Assembly (NCBI GenBank): GCA_002429085.1
Contig: DIYR01000166.1
Location: 34,341 to 98,340 of the forward strand
DNA length: 64,000 nt
Source of the DNA: Flavobacteriales bacterium UBA6049
GTDB lineage: Bacteria > Bacteroidota > Bacteroidia > Flavobacteriales_G > Salibacteraceae
Direction: 5' to 3'
The notes beneath the pieces are model-generated. The model did no database searches. It was not told the DNA's origin and saw only the letters and a list, made by a program, of their open reading frames with translations. The stretch's first letter is position 1. Each line of letters begins with the position of its first letter. A program made the position numbers and the translations under genes. Below, piece after piece: positions 44,571 to 53,968 of the stretch.

Positions 44571-44699
44571 CTACGAGCAGATTAGGCATTGGAAAGAAGA
44601 GCTCATCCATAGGTATAAGATTATCTGAAAAGCCAGAAAACCCAGAACAAAGGCATACATTCCCTTCCAAGAATTAAAAAATGGAGGTTTTTCTTCCAT
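44571..44699 (-). CDS. 42-aa single-span membrane protein linked to the symporter
   Basis: ATG at 44699 (minus strand), TAG at 44573-44571, 42 residues. Polar N-terminus MEEKPPFFNSWKGMYAF, then a hydrophobic helix (FVLGFLAFQIILYLWM), and a short tail SSSFQCLICS. It fits exactly between the PIG-L stop (gap 6 bases) and the symporter ATG (gap 1 base), the spacing of a real operon gene. The SWKGMY entry and single helix look like a small accessory subunit of a transporter. I know similar tiny proteins before SSS genes in Bacteroidota only from impression; no family name is offered. Confidence 0.72.
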   Translation of the reverse strand: MEEKPPFFNSWKGMYAFVLGFLAFQIILYLWMSSSFQCLICS

Positions 44700-44705
44700 A
44701 AGATG

Positions 44706-47183
44706 CTATTTCTGTTGTCTGTAGCTTAGAATGTTGGCAAACAATCGGTAAGCTCCAGGTACACCCGCAGGTAGCTCTCTAAAGAATGAAATTCCAGTGA
44801 AGATATAGGTGCCTTTTCCATAATCGGCTACAAGCAAACTTCCTTTTTGAGGATCCTCACCTGGATCGTTCCACTCTAAGATTGGTGTGTATTGCTCATC
44901 CCACTCATCAGCAAAATAGAGTCCTCTCTCTTGAATCCAATGGTCAAAATCATTTACCGTAATTTTATTTGGTGATGTCAATAAGGGGTGATTCTCATTC
45001 AAGAAAGTAACAGGAGCTTCTTCTACTGTAACTCGTTTTCTACTCAATTGTAATGGATAAGGCCCAATATTTTCAGTTTTTAAACCACGATTGGTGTTGT
45101 ATTGAACTACTACATGTCCTCCGTTTTCTACGTATTCATTCAATGAAGAATGGAAGGTTGCCATCGCTTCAATTTTGTTGTAAGCTCTAACTCCAACTAC
45201 AACCGCATCAAATGCTGATAGGTCATCTGAGGTTGCAATAGTTGGATCAATAAAGGTTAAATCGTATCCAAGTTGCTCAATAGCAGTAGGAACTTCGTCA
45301 CCAGCTCCCATAATGTATCCTATGTGCTGACCAACTCGTTTTGCAGGAGCAGAAACCAATTGAGTGCTAGCTACAGGCATAACTACTTGTGTTTGAATAT
45401 GCGGATACGTAATTTCAATTAAATCTCTTCCAATTTCTTCTTGGTTGAATGAACCAATTTCGAATGTGAGTTTTGCTTGATCGGTTTTTTTGTTTGGAGA
45501 GATTTCAAACTTTACAAACTCAACATCTCCAGGTTGTAAGTTTTCAATAAAGGTGTTGCTTGGAGCCACTCTCCATCCTTTTGGTACGATAGGCTCAATG
45601 CGTATGCGTTGGTCTTGTTTACCATGCGATTGAACTTTAAGTGTGAGTGTTTTAGCGCTTTCGTCTGTAAACACCATAGTTTTTGCTTCTGGAGTAAGTG
45701 TAATTTCTGGAATTACGTTTACTTCTCTATACAATTCGCCTTGGGCACGGTCTACCCATTTGTATTGAACAGGAACCTCATAAGAAATGGTAACCTCCTC
45801 GATGTCAAAAGTCAACTGAGCTTTTGCAAATGCTGGGTTTTGTGGAAGGCCTAACCATTCTTTAGGCGAGAATAAAAACATATCGTGAATAGCATCTTGC
45901 TGCAACCAGTACGGGTTAGTAATGTCACTTGGCGATTCAACTTGAACAGGAAGCTCAAACATTGAATTGGTGATAGTTTGGTTAGGTTCACTATTGAACT
46001 CGTTTACACTCACCGATTTTAGCGTTATGTTAGCTGGTAACTGTGCCAATACTTCAATTGTTCCGTCTACATCACCGTTTGGGGTAGTGTATGGATCTTT
46101 CGCCAAGTACTCAAACCATAAACCAGAGCAAGCGGCAATAATTTGTTTCAGATGGTTTAGTTTGTAAGTTTTGTATGGATTATCAGGAAGCTTCTCTAAC
46201 GATTCGTACAAATTGGCTAACGCAGCAACAGAAGTATGTGGTTCACTCACATCATAATCGGCTATAATTTTATCAAAAGCACTTTGAATATCTTTTCCTC
46301 CCTCAACGCGGTACCAGCTTAGATCTACACCTTCGAATAAATCGTTGTGTTCTGCAGGTTCTCCATCAACTAGTTTTAAGTATTCAACTTGTTCGCCTTT
46401 TGCCAAGGCAGCTCCAAAGCCTTGTGAGCTGTGCTGACTGCGACTCATACCCGCAATTTCAGTAAATGACCTTCCTAACAATGGATTGTATTCACCAACA
46501 TCTACTGTTACGTATTCATCTTTTCTATCGGCAATGTCTTTATCCCACCAAGGGCTATCGTTAAAGAAGATGCGCTTTGCTTGCCATGTACCATATTTTT
46601 TGGCACTTGCAGGAAACTGTGTTTCGTCAGCTGCCAATTGAAAGGCTTCTTCTGCAAGAATAGCACTGGTACTATGGTGTCCGTGTCCAGCTCTGCTATT
46701 TGGAGGGAAACGCAACACAATCACATCTGGTTTAAACTTTCTAATAGTCATTACCACATCGGCCATAATGCTATCCTTTACCCATTTTTCAAGGGTTTCA
46801 TCAGAAGATTTAGAATAGCCAAAATCTAAGGCTCTGGTAAAGAATTGTTCACCACCATCAATCTGGCGTGCTTCGCGCAATTCTTGAGTTCTAATCAAGC
46901 CCATTAAAGCGCCTTTTTCATCGCCAATTAAGTTTTGACCGCCATCACCTCGTGTAAGCGATAAGTAAGCCGTACGTACTTTTTGCTGATTCGCTAACCA
47001 AGCAATTAGTCGTGTGTTTTCATCATCTGGGTGAGCTGCTAGGTAAAGCGCATTTCCAACTGTCCCGAATTTTTCTAGCTCTAGTTGTATTTGAGCAGCA
47101 TCCCACCTAGGTTGACTAATGGAAATAAATGGTACGAGGAATAAAGCCCCAAAAAGGGTCTTGAACAGCCTGTGAATACTCAT
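44706..47183 (-). CDS. Secreted PIG-L (LmbE) family deacetylase, multidomain
   Basis: 825 residues with a signal peptide (LFGALFLVPFISISQP). The N-terminal deacetylase (about 40-260) holds the zinc motif AAHPDDENTR and the RAGHGHHSTS loop with its His pair. A middle beta-rich part (430-600) has NPNK/QPGDVEFVKFE Ig-like strands. The C-terminal 210 residues (AFDAVVVGVRAYN, GGHVVVQYNTNR, ADYGKGTYIFTGISFFRELPAG) resemble a class I glutamine-amidotransferase-like, probably non-catalytic, domain. It likely removes acetyl groups from amino sugars or thiols in the periplasm, feeding the symporter downstream. First gene of its operon. Confidence 0.9.
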   Translation of the reverse strand: MSIHRLFKTLFGALFLVPFISISQPRWDAAQIQLELEKFGTVGNALYLAAHPDDENTRLIAWLANQQKVRTAYLSLTRGDGGQNLIGDEKGALMGLIRTQELREARQIDGGEQFFTRALDFGYSKSSDETLEKWVKDSIMADVVMTIRKFKPDVIVLRFPPNSRAGHGHHSTSAILAEEAFQLAADETQFPASAKKYGTWQAKRIFFNDSPWWDKDIADRKDEYVTVDVGEYNPLLGRSFTEIAGMSRSQHSSQGFGAALAKGEQVEYLKLVDGEPAEHNDLFEGVDLSWYRVEGGKDIQSAFDKIIADYDVSEPHTSVAALANLYESLEKLPDNPYKTYKLNHLKQIIAACSGLWFEYLAKDPYTTPNGDVDGTIEVLAQLPANITLKSVSVNEFNSEPNQTITNSMFELPVQVESPSDITNPYWLQQDAIHDMFLFSPKEWLGLPQNPAFAKAQLTFDIEEVTISYEVPVQYKWVDRAQGELYREVNVIPEITLTPEAKTMVFTDESAKTLTLKVQSHGKQDQRIRIEPIVPKGWRVAPSNTFIENLQPGDVEFVKFEISPNKKTDQAKLTFEIGSFNQEEIGRDLIEITYPHIQTQVVMPVASTQLVSAPAKRVGQHIGYIMGAGDEVPTAIEQLGYDLTFIDPTIATSDDLSAFDAVVVGVRAYNKIEAMATFHSSLNEYVENGGHVVVQYNTNRGLKTENIGPYPLQLSRKRVTVEEAPVTFLNENHPLLTSPNKITVNDFDHWIQERGLYFADEWDEQYTPILEWNDPGEDPQKGSLLVADYGKGTYIFTGISFFRELPAGVPGAYRLFANILSYRQQK

Positions 47184-47205
47184 GAATCTGATTGATTTGG
47201 ACTGC

Positions 47206-47213
47206 CGAAAATA
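47206..47213 (-). promoter_or_regulatory. Candidate -7 box for the PIG-L operon
   Basis: Minus-strand TATTTTCG (7 of 8 with TAnnTTTG), 22 bases before the ATG at 47183. The -33 element is not clear. Confidence 0.35.
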
Positions 47214-47348
47214 ACAAGAAATAAGAGCCTTTGCTTATTGAGTCGATATCTATTCGTTAGGATTTTGTTATTGTCTCAACGGAGATGGGCTTTAGAAGCT
47301 TTTAACGTAGGGTATTCAACCAAAATCTAGTTTTTCTGTTTCCCTACC

Positions 47349-48785
47349 ATGCAAGTGGTTTGGTTGAAACGAGATTTGCGTTTGAGAGATCATGCTCCTC
47401 TGGCAATAGCGTCTATGTTACAAGAGGAGGTGCTATTAATTTATGTTTTTGAACCTTCTGTAATAAAGGCGCCAAACTATTCTTTGAGGCATTGGCAATT
47501 TGTATGGGAAAGTATAGAGGCTCTTAATAAACAACTAGAGCATGTGCATGCGAAGGTTGCCGTTTTTCATGCTGAGGTAGTACCCGTACTTGAACAATTA
47601 AGAAGCGAATACGGGACTTTTTCTTTAGTGAGTCATGAAGAAACGGGGCTAAAGATTACGTATGATCGAGATAAACAAGTTGCTGGTTGGTGTAAGCAAA
47701 ATGGCATTGATTGGAAAGAATATCAATCAAATGGAATTCAACGCAGTCGAATAAATAGACAAGATTGGGCAAAAGCTTGGTACCAGTTTATGTATCAGCC
47801 ACAAGCTACGGTGAATATTGAATCTATTGCTTGGAAAGAGCATGACCATCATTATCAACCCGATTTTTTAGGTGTTAAAAATGCATCTGTTCAGCCTGGT
47901 GGAGAACTGAAAGCCTTTGCCTATATGCAATCGTTTTTTGTTGAACGAGGTGAGTTTTATTCTAGGCACATCAGTAAACCACTTGAGAGTAGAAAGAGTT
48001 GTAGCCGGTTATCTCCTTACATTGCTTGGGGAAACTTGAGTATTAAACAAGTATACCAGACCTACTTATTGGCTAAAAAAGAGAGCTCATTTAAACGATC
48101 GCTAAACAACTTTGCTACTCGTTTAAGATGGCATTGCCATTTCATCCAAAAGTTTGAAATGGAAGAACGGATGGAGTTTGTGAATTATAACTCTGGTTAT
48201 GATGAGCTTTCTAAACCTGAAAACAAAACTTGGATAGAAGCTTGGCAGCATGGTAACACAGGCTACCCATTAGTAGATGCGTGTATGCGTTGCGTAAATG
48301 AAACGGGCTTTTTGAACTTTAGAATGCGAGCCATGGTAGTAAGTTTTCTTACGCATCATTTATGGCAACATTGGAAACCAGGCTCACTGTGGCTATCAAA
48401 GCAATTTTTAGATTTTGAACCAGGTATACACTATCCACAATTCCAAATGCAAGCAGGGGTTACGGGCATTAATACCATCCGTATTTATAACCCAGTAAAG
48501 CAAAGCCAAGAACACGATCCTGAAGGGAAATTTATTAGGCAATGGGTGCCAGAGTTGGCCAACATTCCTGTAGAATACATTCATGAGCCTTGGAAAATGC
48601 CCCCCATTGAACAGCAACTAATAGGATTTACACTGGGCGAAACGTATCCACATCCAATTGTAGATTTGAAAATAAGCGGAAAGCATGCGCGCGATCAATT
48701 ATGGGCAGCTCGTAAAAGACCAAGTATTTTAAAAGAGAATAAGCGTATTCTGAAAAAGCATGTGCTGGAAAAAAGACAGCCATGA
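47349..48785 (+). CDS. Cryptochrome/photolyase-family flavoprotein
   Basis: 478 residues. N-terminal photolyase alpha/beta domain starts at once ([16 protein letters not shown]). The FAD-binding half has [55 protein letters not shown] (typical active-site helices) and [40 protein letters not shown]. It should bind FAD and use light to repair UV dimers or act as a receptor; the repair class is unclear, as it differs from plain class I CPD enzymes around the GxxN loop. The stop overlaps the DUF2256 start (ATGA). Confidence 0.9.
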   Translation: MQVVWLKRDLRLRDHAPLAIASMLQEEVLLIYVFEPSVIKAPNYSLRHWQFVWESIEALNKQLEHVHAKVAVFHAEVVPVLEQLRSEYGTFSLVSHEETGLKITYDRDKQVAGWCKQNGIDWKEYQSNGIQRSRINRQDWAKAWYQFMYQPQATVNIESIAWKEHDHHYQPDFLGVKNASVQPGGELKAFAYMQSFFVERGEFYSRHISKPLESRKSCSRLSPYIAWGNLSIKQVYQTYLLAKKESSFKRSLNNFATRLRWHCHFIQKFEMEERMEFVNYNSGYDELSKPENKTWIEAWQHGNTGYPLVDACMRCVNETGFLNFRMRAMVVSFLTHHLWQHWKPGSLWLSKQFLDFEPGIHYPQFQMQAGVTGINTIRIYNPVKQSQEHDPEGKFIRQWVPELANIPVEYIHEPWKMPPIEQQLIGFTLGETYPHPIVDLKISGKHARDQLWAARKRPSILKENKRILKKHVLEKRQP

Positions 48786-48931
48786 AACAGCGTAAAAAAA
48801 GTGATTTACCATCTAAAATTTGCCCAGTTTGCGAGAGGCCATTCTCATGGAGAAAAAAATGGGAGCGTAACTGGGGTGAGGTTGTGTATTGTAGTGAACG
48901 TTGCAGGAGAGATAGGTCAACCAAAGTATAG
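48782..48931 (+). CDS. DUF2256 mini zinc-ribbon protein
   Basis: 49 residues; ATG at 48782, TAG at 48929-48931. The sequence around cysteines 14, 17, 37 and 41 ([16 protein letters not shown]-x2-C and C-x3-C) plus [11 protein letters not shown] is the DUF2256 signature. These tiny basic proteins are often encoded next to cryptochrome/photolyase genes; their function is unknown. Here it overlaps the photolyase stop by 4 bases and precedes the cry-DASH gene by 13 bases, so all three form one unit. Confidence 0.9.
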   Translation: MKQRKKSDLPSKICPVCERPFSWRKKWERNWGEVVYCSERCRRDRSTKV

Positions 48932-48944
48932 TTAGTCTGTTCTA

Positions 48945-50363
48945 ATGCAGATGAACAAAGCAATAGTTTGGTTTCGAAACGATTTAAGATTGCACGATAA
49001 CAAAGTCCTTACACGTGCTATTCAAGAAAACGATGAAGTTGTCTGTGTGTACGTTTTCGATTCGTTTTGGTGGAGTAGAGATGCTTTCGGCAATAGAAAA
49101 ACGGGAGCTTTTAGAACCGCATTCTTACTAGAATCTGTTCATAATCTCAGAAAAAACTTACAAAAACTTGGAAGCGATTTAGTTGTTCGTTTTGGAGCAA
49201 CCTCAACGGAATTTCAAGCCTTGGCGAAACAGTTCGATTTTGATGCCGTGTATTATCAAGAGGGCTTTGCGTTTGAGGAAGACCATGTGGTAACTACCTT
49301 ACAACAATCTTTTCCATCTGTTACTTATCATGGTATAGATGGGGCTACGTTATTGGAGTGGGAAGATCTACCGTTTGATAGCTTCCATCAATTTCCAAAT
49401 GGATTTACCTCGTTCCGAAAAAAGGTAGAATCGAAGTCAATTGAGGTAAAGCAACCTTTACCTGTTCCTTACAGTATTCCCTCGCTTCCTGCAGAAATGA
49501 GTGCTGGAGAGATACCATCCATGAACGAATTCGGATATGAGAACGTATCTGTAGATAAACGCTGTGTTTTACCATTTGCTGGGGGCGAAGACGAAGCAGT
49601 TGCTAGGCTGAATCATTATGTGTGGGACACCAAGAAATTAGGTTACTACAAAAAAACTCGGAATGGACTGCTAGGAGCTGATTACAGTTCAAAATTCTCT
49701 GCTTGGCTTGCACATGGGTGCATCTCACCTAAATACATTTATCAAGAAGTGAAGCAGTTTGAGCAAGAGGTGGTGAAGAATGACTCAACATATTGGTTGG
49801 TATTCGAGCTGTTATGGAGAGATTTTTTTCACTTCATAGGCAGAAAACATGGCAATAAACTCTTCTTTAAGCAAGGCATTAAATCAAGTCCCAAATCCGC
49901 TAGTCAAAATTTAGAAACATACGAGAAATGGCGGTTGGGCGAAACGGGAATTCCATTTATTGACGCCAACATGAAAGAACTGTTGCATACTGGTTTCATG
50001 AGTAATCGAGGGCGGCAAAATGTGGCTAGTTTCTTGGTAAAAGATCTTGGGATAGACTGGAGAATGGGAGCTGCGTGGTTTGAGCATCAACTGTTAGATT
50101 ATGATGTATTCTCTAACTATGGTAATTGGAACTATCAAGCAGGCATAGGAACAGACCCTAGAGACGATAGATGGTTTAACGTAATATGGCAAAGCAAAAA
50201 ATACGATCCAAAAGGGAAATACATCAGGAATTGGCTACCAGAATTGAAAGGATTGAACGAAACCGAAATTCATCAGCCATATTTTATGCTGGGGGAAAGA
50301 GCCTCTCTTTTTGGTCTGGCAGAAAAATATCAAACGCCAATTATGATTCACTCAAAGTGGTGA
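48945..50363 (+). CDS. DASH-family cryptochrome
   Basis: 472 residues (472 from ATG 48945; 470 if the second ATG at 48951 is used). Photolyase domain opening AIVWFRNDLRLHDNKVL, then the DASH-type FDSFWWSR and FRKKVE. The FAD domain has YKKTRNGLLGADYSSKFSAWLAHGCISPKYIY, LLWRDFFHFIGRKHGNK, TGFMSNRGRQNVASFL and QLLDYDVFSNYGNWNYQAGIGTDPRDDR, the cry-DASH hallmark. The family repairs UV dimers in single-stranded DNA and may sense light. Third gene of the photolyase unit; its stop abuts the convergent gene with no bases between. Confidence 0.93.
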   Translation: MQMNKAIVWFRNDLRLHDNKVLTRAIQENDEVVCVYVFDSFWWSRDAFGNRKTGAFRTAFLLESVHNLRKNLQKLGSDLVVRFGATSTEFQALAKQFDFDAVYYQEGFAFEEDHVVTTLQQSFPSVTYHGIDGATLLEWEDLPFDSFHQFPNGFTSFRKKVESKSIEVKQPLPVPYSIPSLPAEMSAGEIPSMNEFGYENVSVDKRCVLPFAGGEDEAVARLNHYVWDTKKLGYYKKTRNGLLGADYSSKFSAWLAHGCISPKYIYQEVKQFEQEVVKNDSTYWLVFELLWRDFFHFIGRKHGNKLFFKQGIKSSPKSASQNLETYEKWRLGETGIPFIDANMKELLHTGFMSNRGRQNVASFLVKDLGIDWRMGAAWFEHQLLDYDVFSNYGNWNYQAGIGTDPRDDRWFNVIWQSKKYDPKGKYIRNWLPELKGLNETEIHQPYFMLGERASLFGLAEKYQTPIMIHSKW

Positions 50364-50954
50364 TTAGAAAACATTAATTAGGAAAATGGCTTCAACAAAG
50401 TTATTGTTGTACGGAAGATTAGTATTGAGTCGTTTATACGAATAACCAATCTCCCAACGGAGAAAGTCTTCTTTAGCTTTGTTTCTAATGCCAAACCCTA
50501 CACGTGCTAAAACAAATGGGTGAGAGCCAATTTGTTCTTCTTTAATTGGAACAAAATCGTTGTAAGAATCGTCAGTTGAATAGGTAGTGTTGATTGGAAT
50601 ATTGTATCCAAATCCAAAACGCACATGCCTAATAAAATCTCTTTTTTTAACGATAATTAGTACGTTGTTAAACGATATAGGAACCTGTACTTCTTGAATT
50701 TTAGCTGAATCGTTTGTGGAATAGATATAATCTGCCCCAATGTTTAAACCAAATAGTATATTATGACTGGCTTGGTACTCTACCGTTTGAAACACCTTGA
50801 AATTCTTTGAGATAAGATTATTACTGCTAGAAAATAAATAGGTCTGTCCATATCCTATTCCAATATCAGAACTTAATCTTTTTGGTGGAGTTGCTTGAGA
50901 AATCGCAAACTGTGATAGGAACAAAAACAAGAGGGATGTTAGTGTGGTACGCAT
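50364..50954 (-). CDS. Outer-membrane beta-barrel protein, function unknown
   Basis: 196 residues with a signal peptide (SLLFLFLSQFAISQ). The rest alternates hydrophobic and polar residues in repeated strands (SDIGIGYGQTYLF, ILFGLNIGADYIY, HVRFGFGYNIP, FVLARVGFGIRN, LRWEIGYSYKRL) and ends in Phe, as outer-membrane barrels do. Eight strands are likely. No family named. Gap of 29 bases to the DUF481 gene upstream suggests co-transcription. Confidence 0.75.
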   Translation of the reverse strand: MRTTLTSLLFLFLSQFAISQATPPKRLSSDIGIGYGQTYLFSSSNNLISKNFKVFQTVEYQASHNILFGLNIGADYIYSTNDSAKIQEVQVPISFNNVLIIVKKRDFIRHVRFGFGYNIPINTTYSTDDSYNDFVPIKEEQIGSHPFVLARVGFGIRNKAKEDFLRWEIGYSYKRLNTNLPYNNNFVEAIFLINVF

Positions 50955-50983
50955 GAGTTCAAAAGTTTGTTTGAGGCAAAATA

Positions 50984-51997
50984 CTACAAAGAATAGGTAA
51001 GTCCTATAATGATGCTGTAGTCTTCTTTTACTGCATCCTCACTAATTGGTTTGCTATCAAATGAGTATTTGAAAGTTGCATTCCACTTAAAATCATTTAC
51101 GATTTCCCACAATAGCTGTAGGTTGTAATCAACACGATTTCTATTTGACACCGTGAAACTTGGATAGTATGCAAAACCAGTATTTAAGTTGAAAGAGTTT
51201 CCAATTACTTTGAATCGTTCGTATGACATCTGAACAATTCCTTCATTGTTAATTTGGTTATCTCCCTCTGTACTTGTCTCGTTGTTTAATGTAGCTCCAA
51301 TACCGCCTAAAAACAAGCTGTGGTTATTGTGTATGAAAACATGACCCAGTCCAAGAGCACCAAAGGTTCTTCCTTCTAAACCTAATTGTAAGTTCTGTTG
51401 GTAACCTGCTACAGCAATGGAGTACCATTGTTCTGTAAAAAACCAATTAAAACTGTAGTTCGCATCTTGCCGCTGATTATCGTCTTGCCCATCGGCACTC
51501 GTAAAAATGATAGAGTAGCCAACACTTTGATAACTATTCAGCGAACGATAATTCAAGTCTAGCCCACCATTTAATTGTCCGTTGGCGTTGGCCTTTGTAA
51601 AACTAAAACCAGCAGTTACTTGACCATCTAACCTGTCCCAAAATGTATTTTTTATTTGAGCAATTTCCACCACATTACCAAGAGCAACTTGAATGGTGTC
51701 GGTATACGATTCAATGAGCATATACTCAGAAGAATCTGCTCTTCCAATAGAACCATAATGGCGAGAGCCATCTTTCATAGTAATATCAAACTGATTTTTG
51801 GATTCAATAAAAGCTACGCGAACCCATTTTACGGTAAGTGTACCAACATCATCTGTTTTGTACGTGAGGTAACCAAGCTCTAGCTTTTTTATCTCACCAG
51901 TAATGTGGTCGCCATTTTGCATAATTAACGTATCCGATTTGGCTGAAAATCCAAGGAACGGTAACCCAATTAATAGTATTGCAATGAGGCGATGCAT
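50984..51997 (-). CDS. DUF481 (YdiY-like) outer-membrane protein
   Basis: 337 residues, signal peptide (LIAILLIGLPFLGFSAK). An N-terminal region (25-105) has two small SH3-like or Sm-like repeats (DTLIMQNGDHITGEIKKLELGYL, ITMKDGSRHYGSIG). The DUF481 barrel follows (from about 115: GQVTAGFSFTKANANG, LDLNYRSLNSY, FNWFFTEQWYSIAVAGYQQN) and ends SIIIGLTYSL. E. coli YdiY is acid-induced; molecular role unknown. Its barrel partner lies 29 bases downstream. Confidence 0.87.
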   Translation of the reverse strand: MHRLIAILLIGLPFLGFSAKSDTLIMQNGDHITGEIKKLELGYLTYKTDDVGTLTVKWVRVAFIESKNQFDITMKDGSRHYGSIGRADSSEYMLIESYTDTIQVALGNVVEIAQIKNTFWDRLDGQVTAGFSFTKANANGQLNGGLDLNYRSLNSYQSVGYSIIFTSADGQDDNQRQDANYSFNWFFTEQWYSIAVAGYQQNLQLGLEGRTFGALGLGHVFIHNNHSLFLGGIGATLNNETSTEGDNQINNEGIVQMSYERFKVIGNSFNLNTGFAYYPSFTVSNRNRVDYNLQLLWEIVNDFKWNATFKYSFDSKPISEDAVKEDYSIIIGLTYSL

Positions 51998-52018
51998 GTA
52001 AGCAAAGAAAGTAATTGT

Positions 52019-52849
52019 TTAGTCTTTAGCGAGATTAACGTTGAGTAATACTCCTGCTAATACTAAGCTAATTCCAGTAAGTACTTGCCAAGAAGGAACA
52101 ATTCCGAAAAGCGTTAAGTCGAAAAACAAAGCAAACCCGATTCCAATGTATTTTAAGCTAGCAATCTTACCTGCTTTGTCACTTTGCCATCCTTTTGTCA
52201 TGAATACTTGAGCAATTTGGGTAAACACCCCCATTAATAGCAGTAACAACCAATCCCATCCTTGAGGTGTTTCCCAGTAAAACAAAGAAATTACTCCCAT
52301 AATTGGAGTTGCTACTAAAGGAAAGTATAATACAACTACAACAGGATGATCGGTATCTTTTACCTTCCGAATCATGTTATAGGCTAGGCCACTAAATACA
52401 GCCGAAATCAATCCTGCAATCAGAAATTTATTGTCGAATTCATTATTGAGTCCTTTCATTACTAGAATACCCGTAAAGCTTACCCCGAAAAAAATCCATC
52501 GCTTCCACGGTACAGGTTCTCTTAAAATCCAGATGGCAAAAATGGTTGTGAAAATTGGTGAGAGGTACTGAATCGTTATGGCCGTAGCAATGGGTAGGTT
52601 TTGTAGGGTGTAGAAGAACAACGATAAAGCTGTAACGCCAAAAATACCTCTCAATACCAAGAACTTTCGGTTGTTTCCCAATGGGTTAATGCGCAAGCGA
52701 TAAATCATTCCTAAGCTAAGAACTATGGAAACCAGCGAACGAAAAAAAACGAGTTCGGTAAAAGGAATATGGTCTAAGTATTTTACGCAAAGCTGCATCA
52801 GGCTAAATCCTAATGCAGATATTATCATGTATTGTACCCCTTTACTCAT
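52019..52849 (-). CDS. DMT-superfamily (EamA) transporter
   Basis: 276 residues with ten predicted helices as two EamA repeats (about 5-130 and 145-275). Typical motifs: FRSLVSIVLSLGMI, IATAITIQYLSPIFTTIFAIWILREPVPWKRW (end of repeat 1) and the weaker KAGKIASLKYIGIGFALFFDL. Likely exports or imports a metabolite; the substrate cannot be read from sequence. Divergent from gpsA. Confidence 0.9.
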   Translation of the reverse strand: MSKGVQYMIISALGFSLMQLCVKYLDHIPFTELVFFRSLVSIVLSLGMIYRLRINPLGNNRKFLVLRGIFGVTALSLFFYTLQNLPIATAITIQYLSPIFTTIFAIWILREPVPWKRWIFFGVSFTGILVMKGLNNEFDNKFLIAGLISAVFSGLAYNMIRKVKDTDHPVVVVLYFPLVATPIMGVISLFYWETPQGWDWLLLLLMGVFTQIAQVFMTKGWQSDKAGKIASLKYIGIGFALFFDLTLFGIVPSWQVLTGISLVLAGVLLNVNLAKD

Positions 52850-52959
52850 CTTTGAGCTTGCAAAGGTTTACAAATTTGGGCAGCTTTGCACTGCACGTTG
52901 CAGAAAGGTTTGTTGGTTAACCAGAAATTACATTTTTGTTACGTAAAACTAAATTGACT

Positions 52960-53958
52960 GTGGAGAAACAACCGTCAGTAGGTGTAATTGGAAGTGGAAG
53001 TTGGGGTTCTGCCATCGTAAAGATGTTGTGTGAGAACCTTGATACAGTAAAGTGGTGGATGCACGACCCTAAAGCGGTAGAGCATTTGAAACGTTACAAA
53101 CACAATCCAAAGTATTTGCAGTCTGTGCAATATGATACGGACAAATTGCATGCTACAAGTGATTTACTAGAAGTAATCAACGGATCCGACATTATTGTGA
53201 TGGTGGTTCCAAGTGCGTTTATCACCAATCTATTTCAAGATGTAGGTCCAGAATTAATGGTAGATAAAGTCATTATTTCAGCTATCAAGGGAATTATTCC
53301 AGAGTATAACGCAATTCCAGCAAGGTTCTTCCACAAAACATTTGGCGTTCCATACGAACGTATTGGAATGATTAGTGGACCATGCCATGCAGAAGAAGTA
53401 GCATTAGAGCGTTTATCGTATTTAACTATTGGTTGTCAAGACACAGATATAGCTACTCAGGTGGCAGATATGTTGAGTTGTAGATACATCAAAACCAGTG
53501 TGAGTGACGATTTGTTTGGAACAGAGCTATGCGCAGTTCTAAAGAATATTTATTCCATAGCAGCAGGAATTTATTCTGGCTTAGGTTATGGCGATAACTT
53601 TCAAGCTGTGCTTGTTTCAAATGCTATTCAAGAAGCAGAGAATTTCATAGACGCTATTAATCCTATCCATCGCGATGTGCTTTCTAGTGCGTATTTGGGC
53701 GATTTACTTGTAACGGCTTATTCTAAGTTTTCTAGAAATAGAACCTTCGGATTTATGATAGGAAAAGGGTACTCCGTTAAAACAGCTCAATTAGAAATGG
53801 ATATGATTGCTGAAGGCTACTATGCCAGCAAGAGTATTGTAGAAATCAACAAAAAATTCATGGTTGAGCTACCAATTTGTCAGGCCGTATATAACGTATT
53901 ATACGAGCGCATCTCACCCGTTGTTGAAATGAACATCTTAGCAGATAAACTGAGCTAA
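52960..53958 (+). CDS. gpsA: NAD(P)H-dependent glycerol-3-phosphate dehydrogenase
   Basis: 332 residues from a GTG at 52960, which puts the nucleotide-binding VGVIGSGSWGSA at residue 6, as in the family. The open frame extends to a TTG at 52936; a -7-like TACATTTT in that stretch (52929-52936) argues for the later start. Other landmarks: SAIKGI, GPCHAEEV with the substrate lysine region, ELCAVLKNIYSIAAGI (catalytic Lys), NRTFGFMIGKG. It supplies sn-glycerol 3-phosphate for phospholipid synthesis in the cytoplasm. 10 bases before the DUF6495-like gene. Confidence 0.92.
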   Translation: MEKQPSVGVIGSGSWGSAIVKMLCENLDTVKWWMHDPKAVEHLKRYKHNPKYLQSVQYDTDKLHATSDLLEVINGSDIIVMVVPSAFITNLFQDVGPELMVDKVIISAIKGIIPEYNAIPARFFHKTFGVPYERIGMISGPCHAEEVALERLSYLTIGCQDTDIATQVADMLSCRYIKTSVSDDLFGTELCAVLKNIYSIAAGIYSGLGYGDNFQAVLVSNAIQEAENFIDAINPIHRDVLSSAYLGDLLVTAYSKFSRNRTFGFMIGKGYSVKTAQLEMDMIAEGYYASKSIVEINKKFMVELPICQAVYNVLYERISPVVEMNILADKLS

Positions 53959-53968
53959 ACTAATAATT

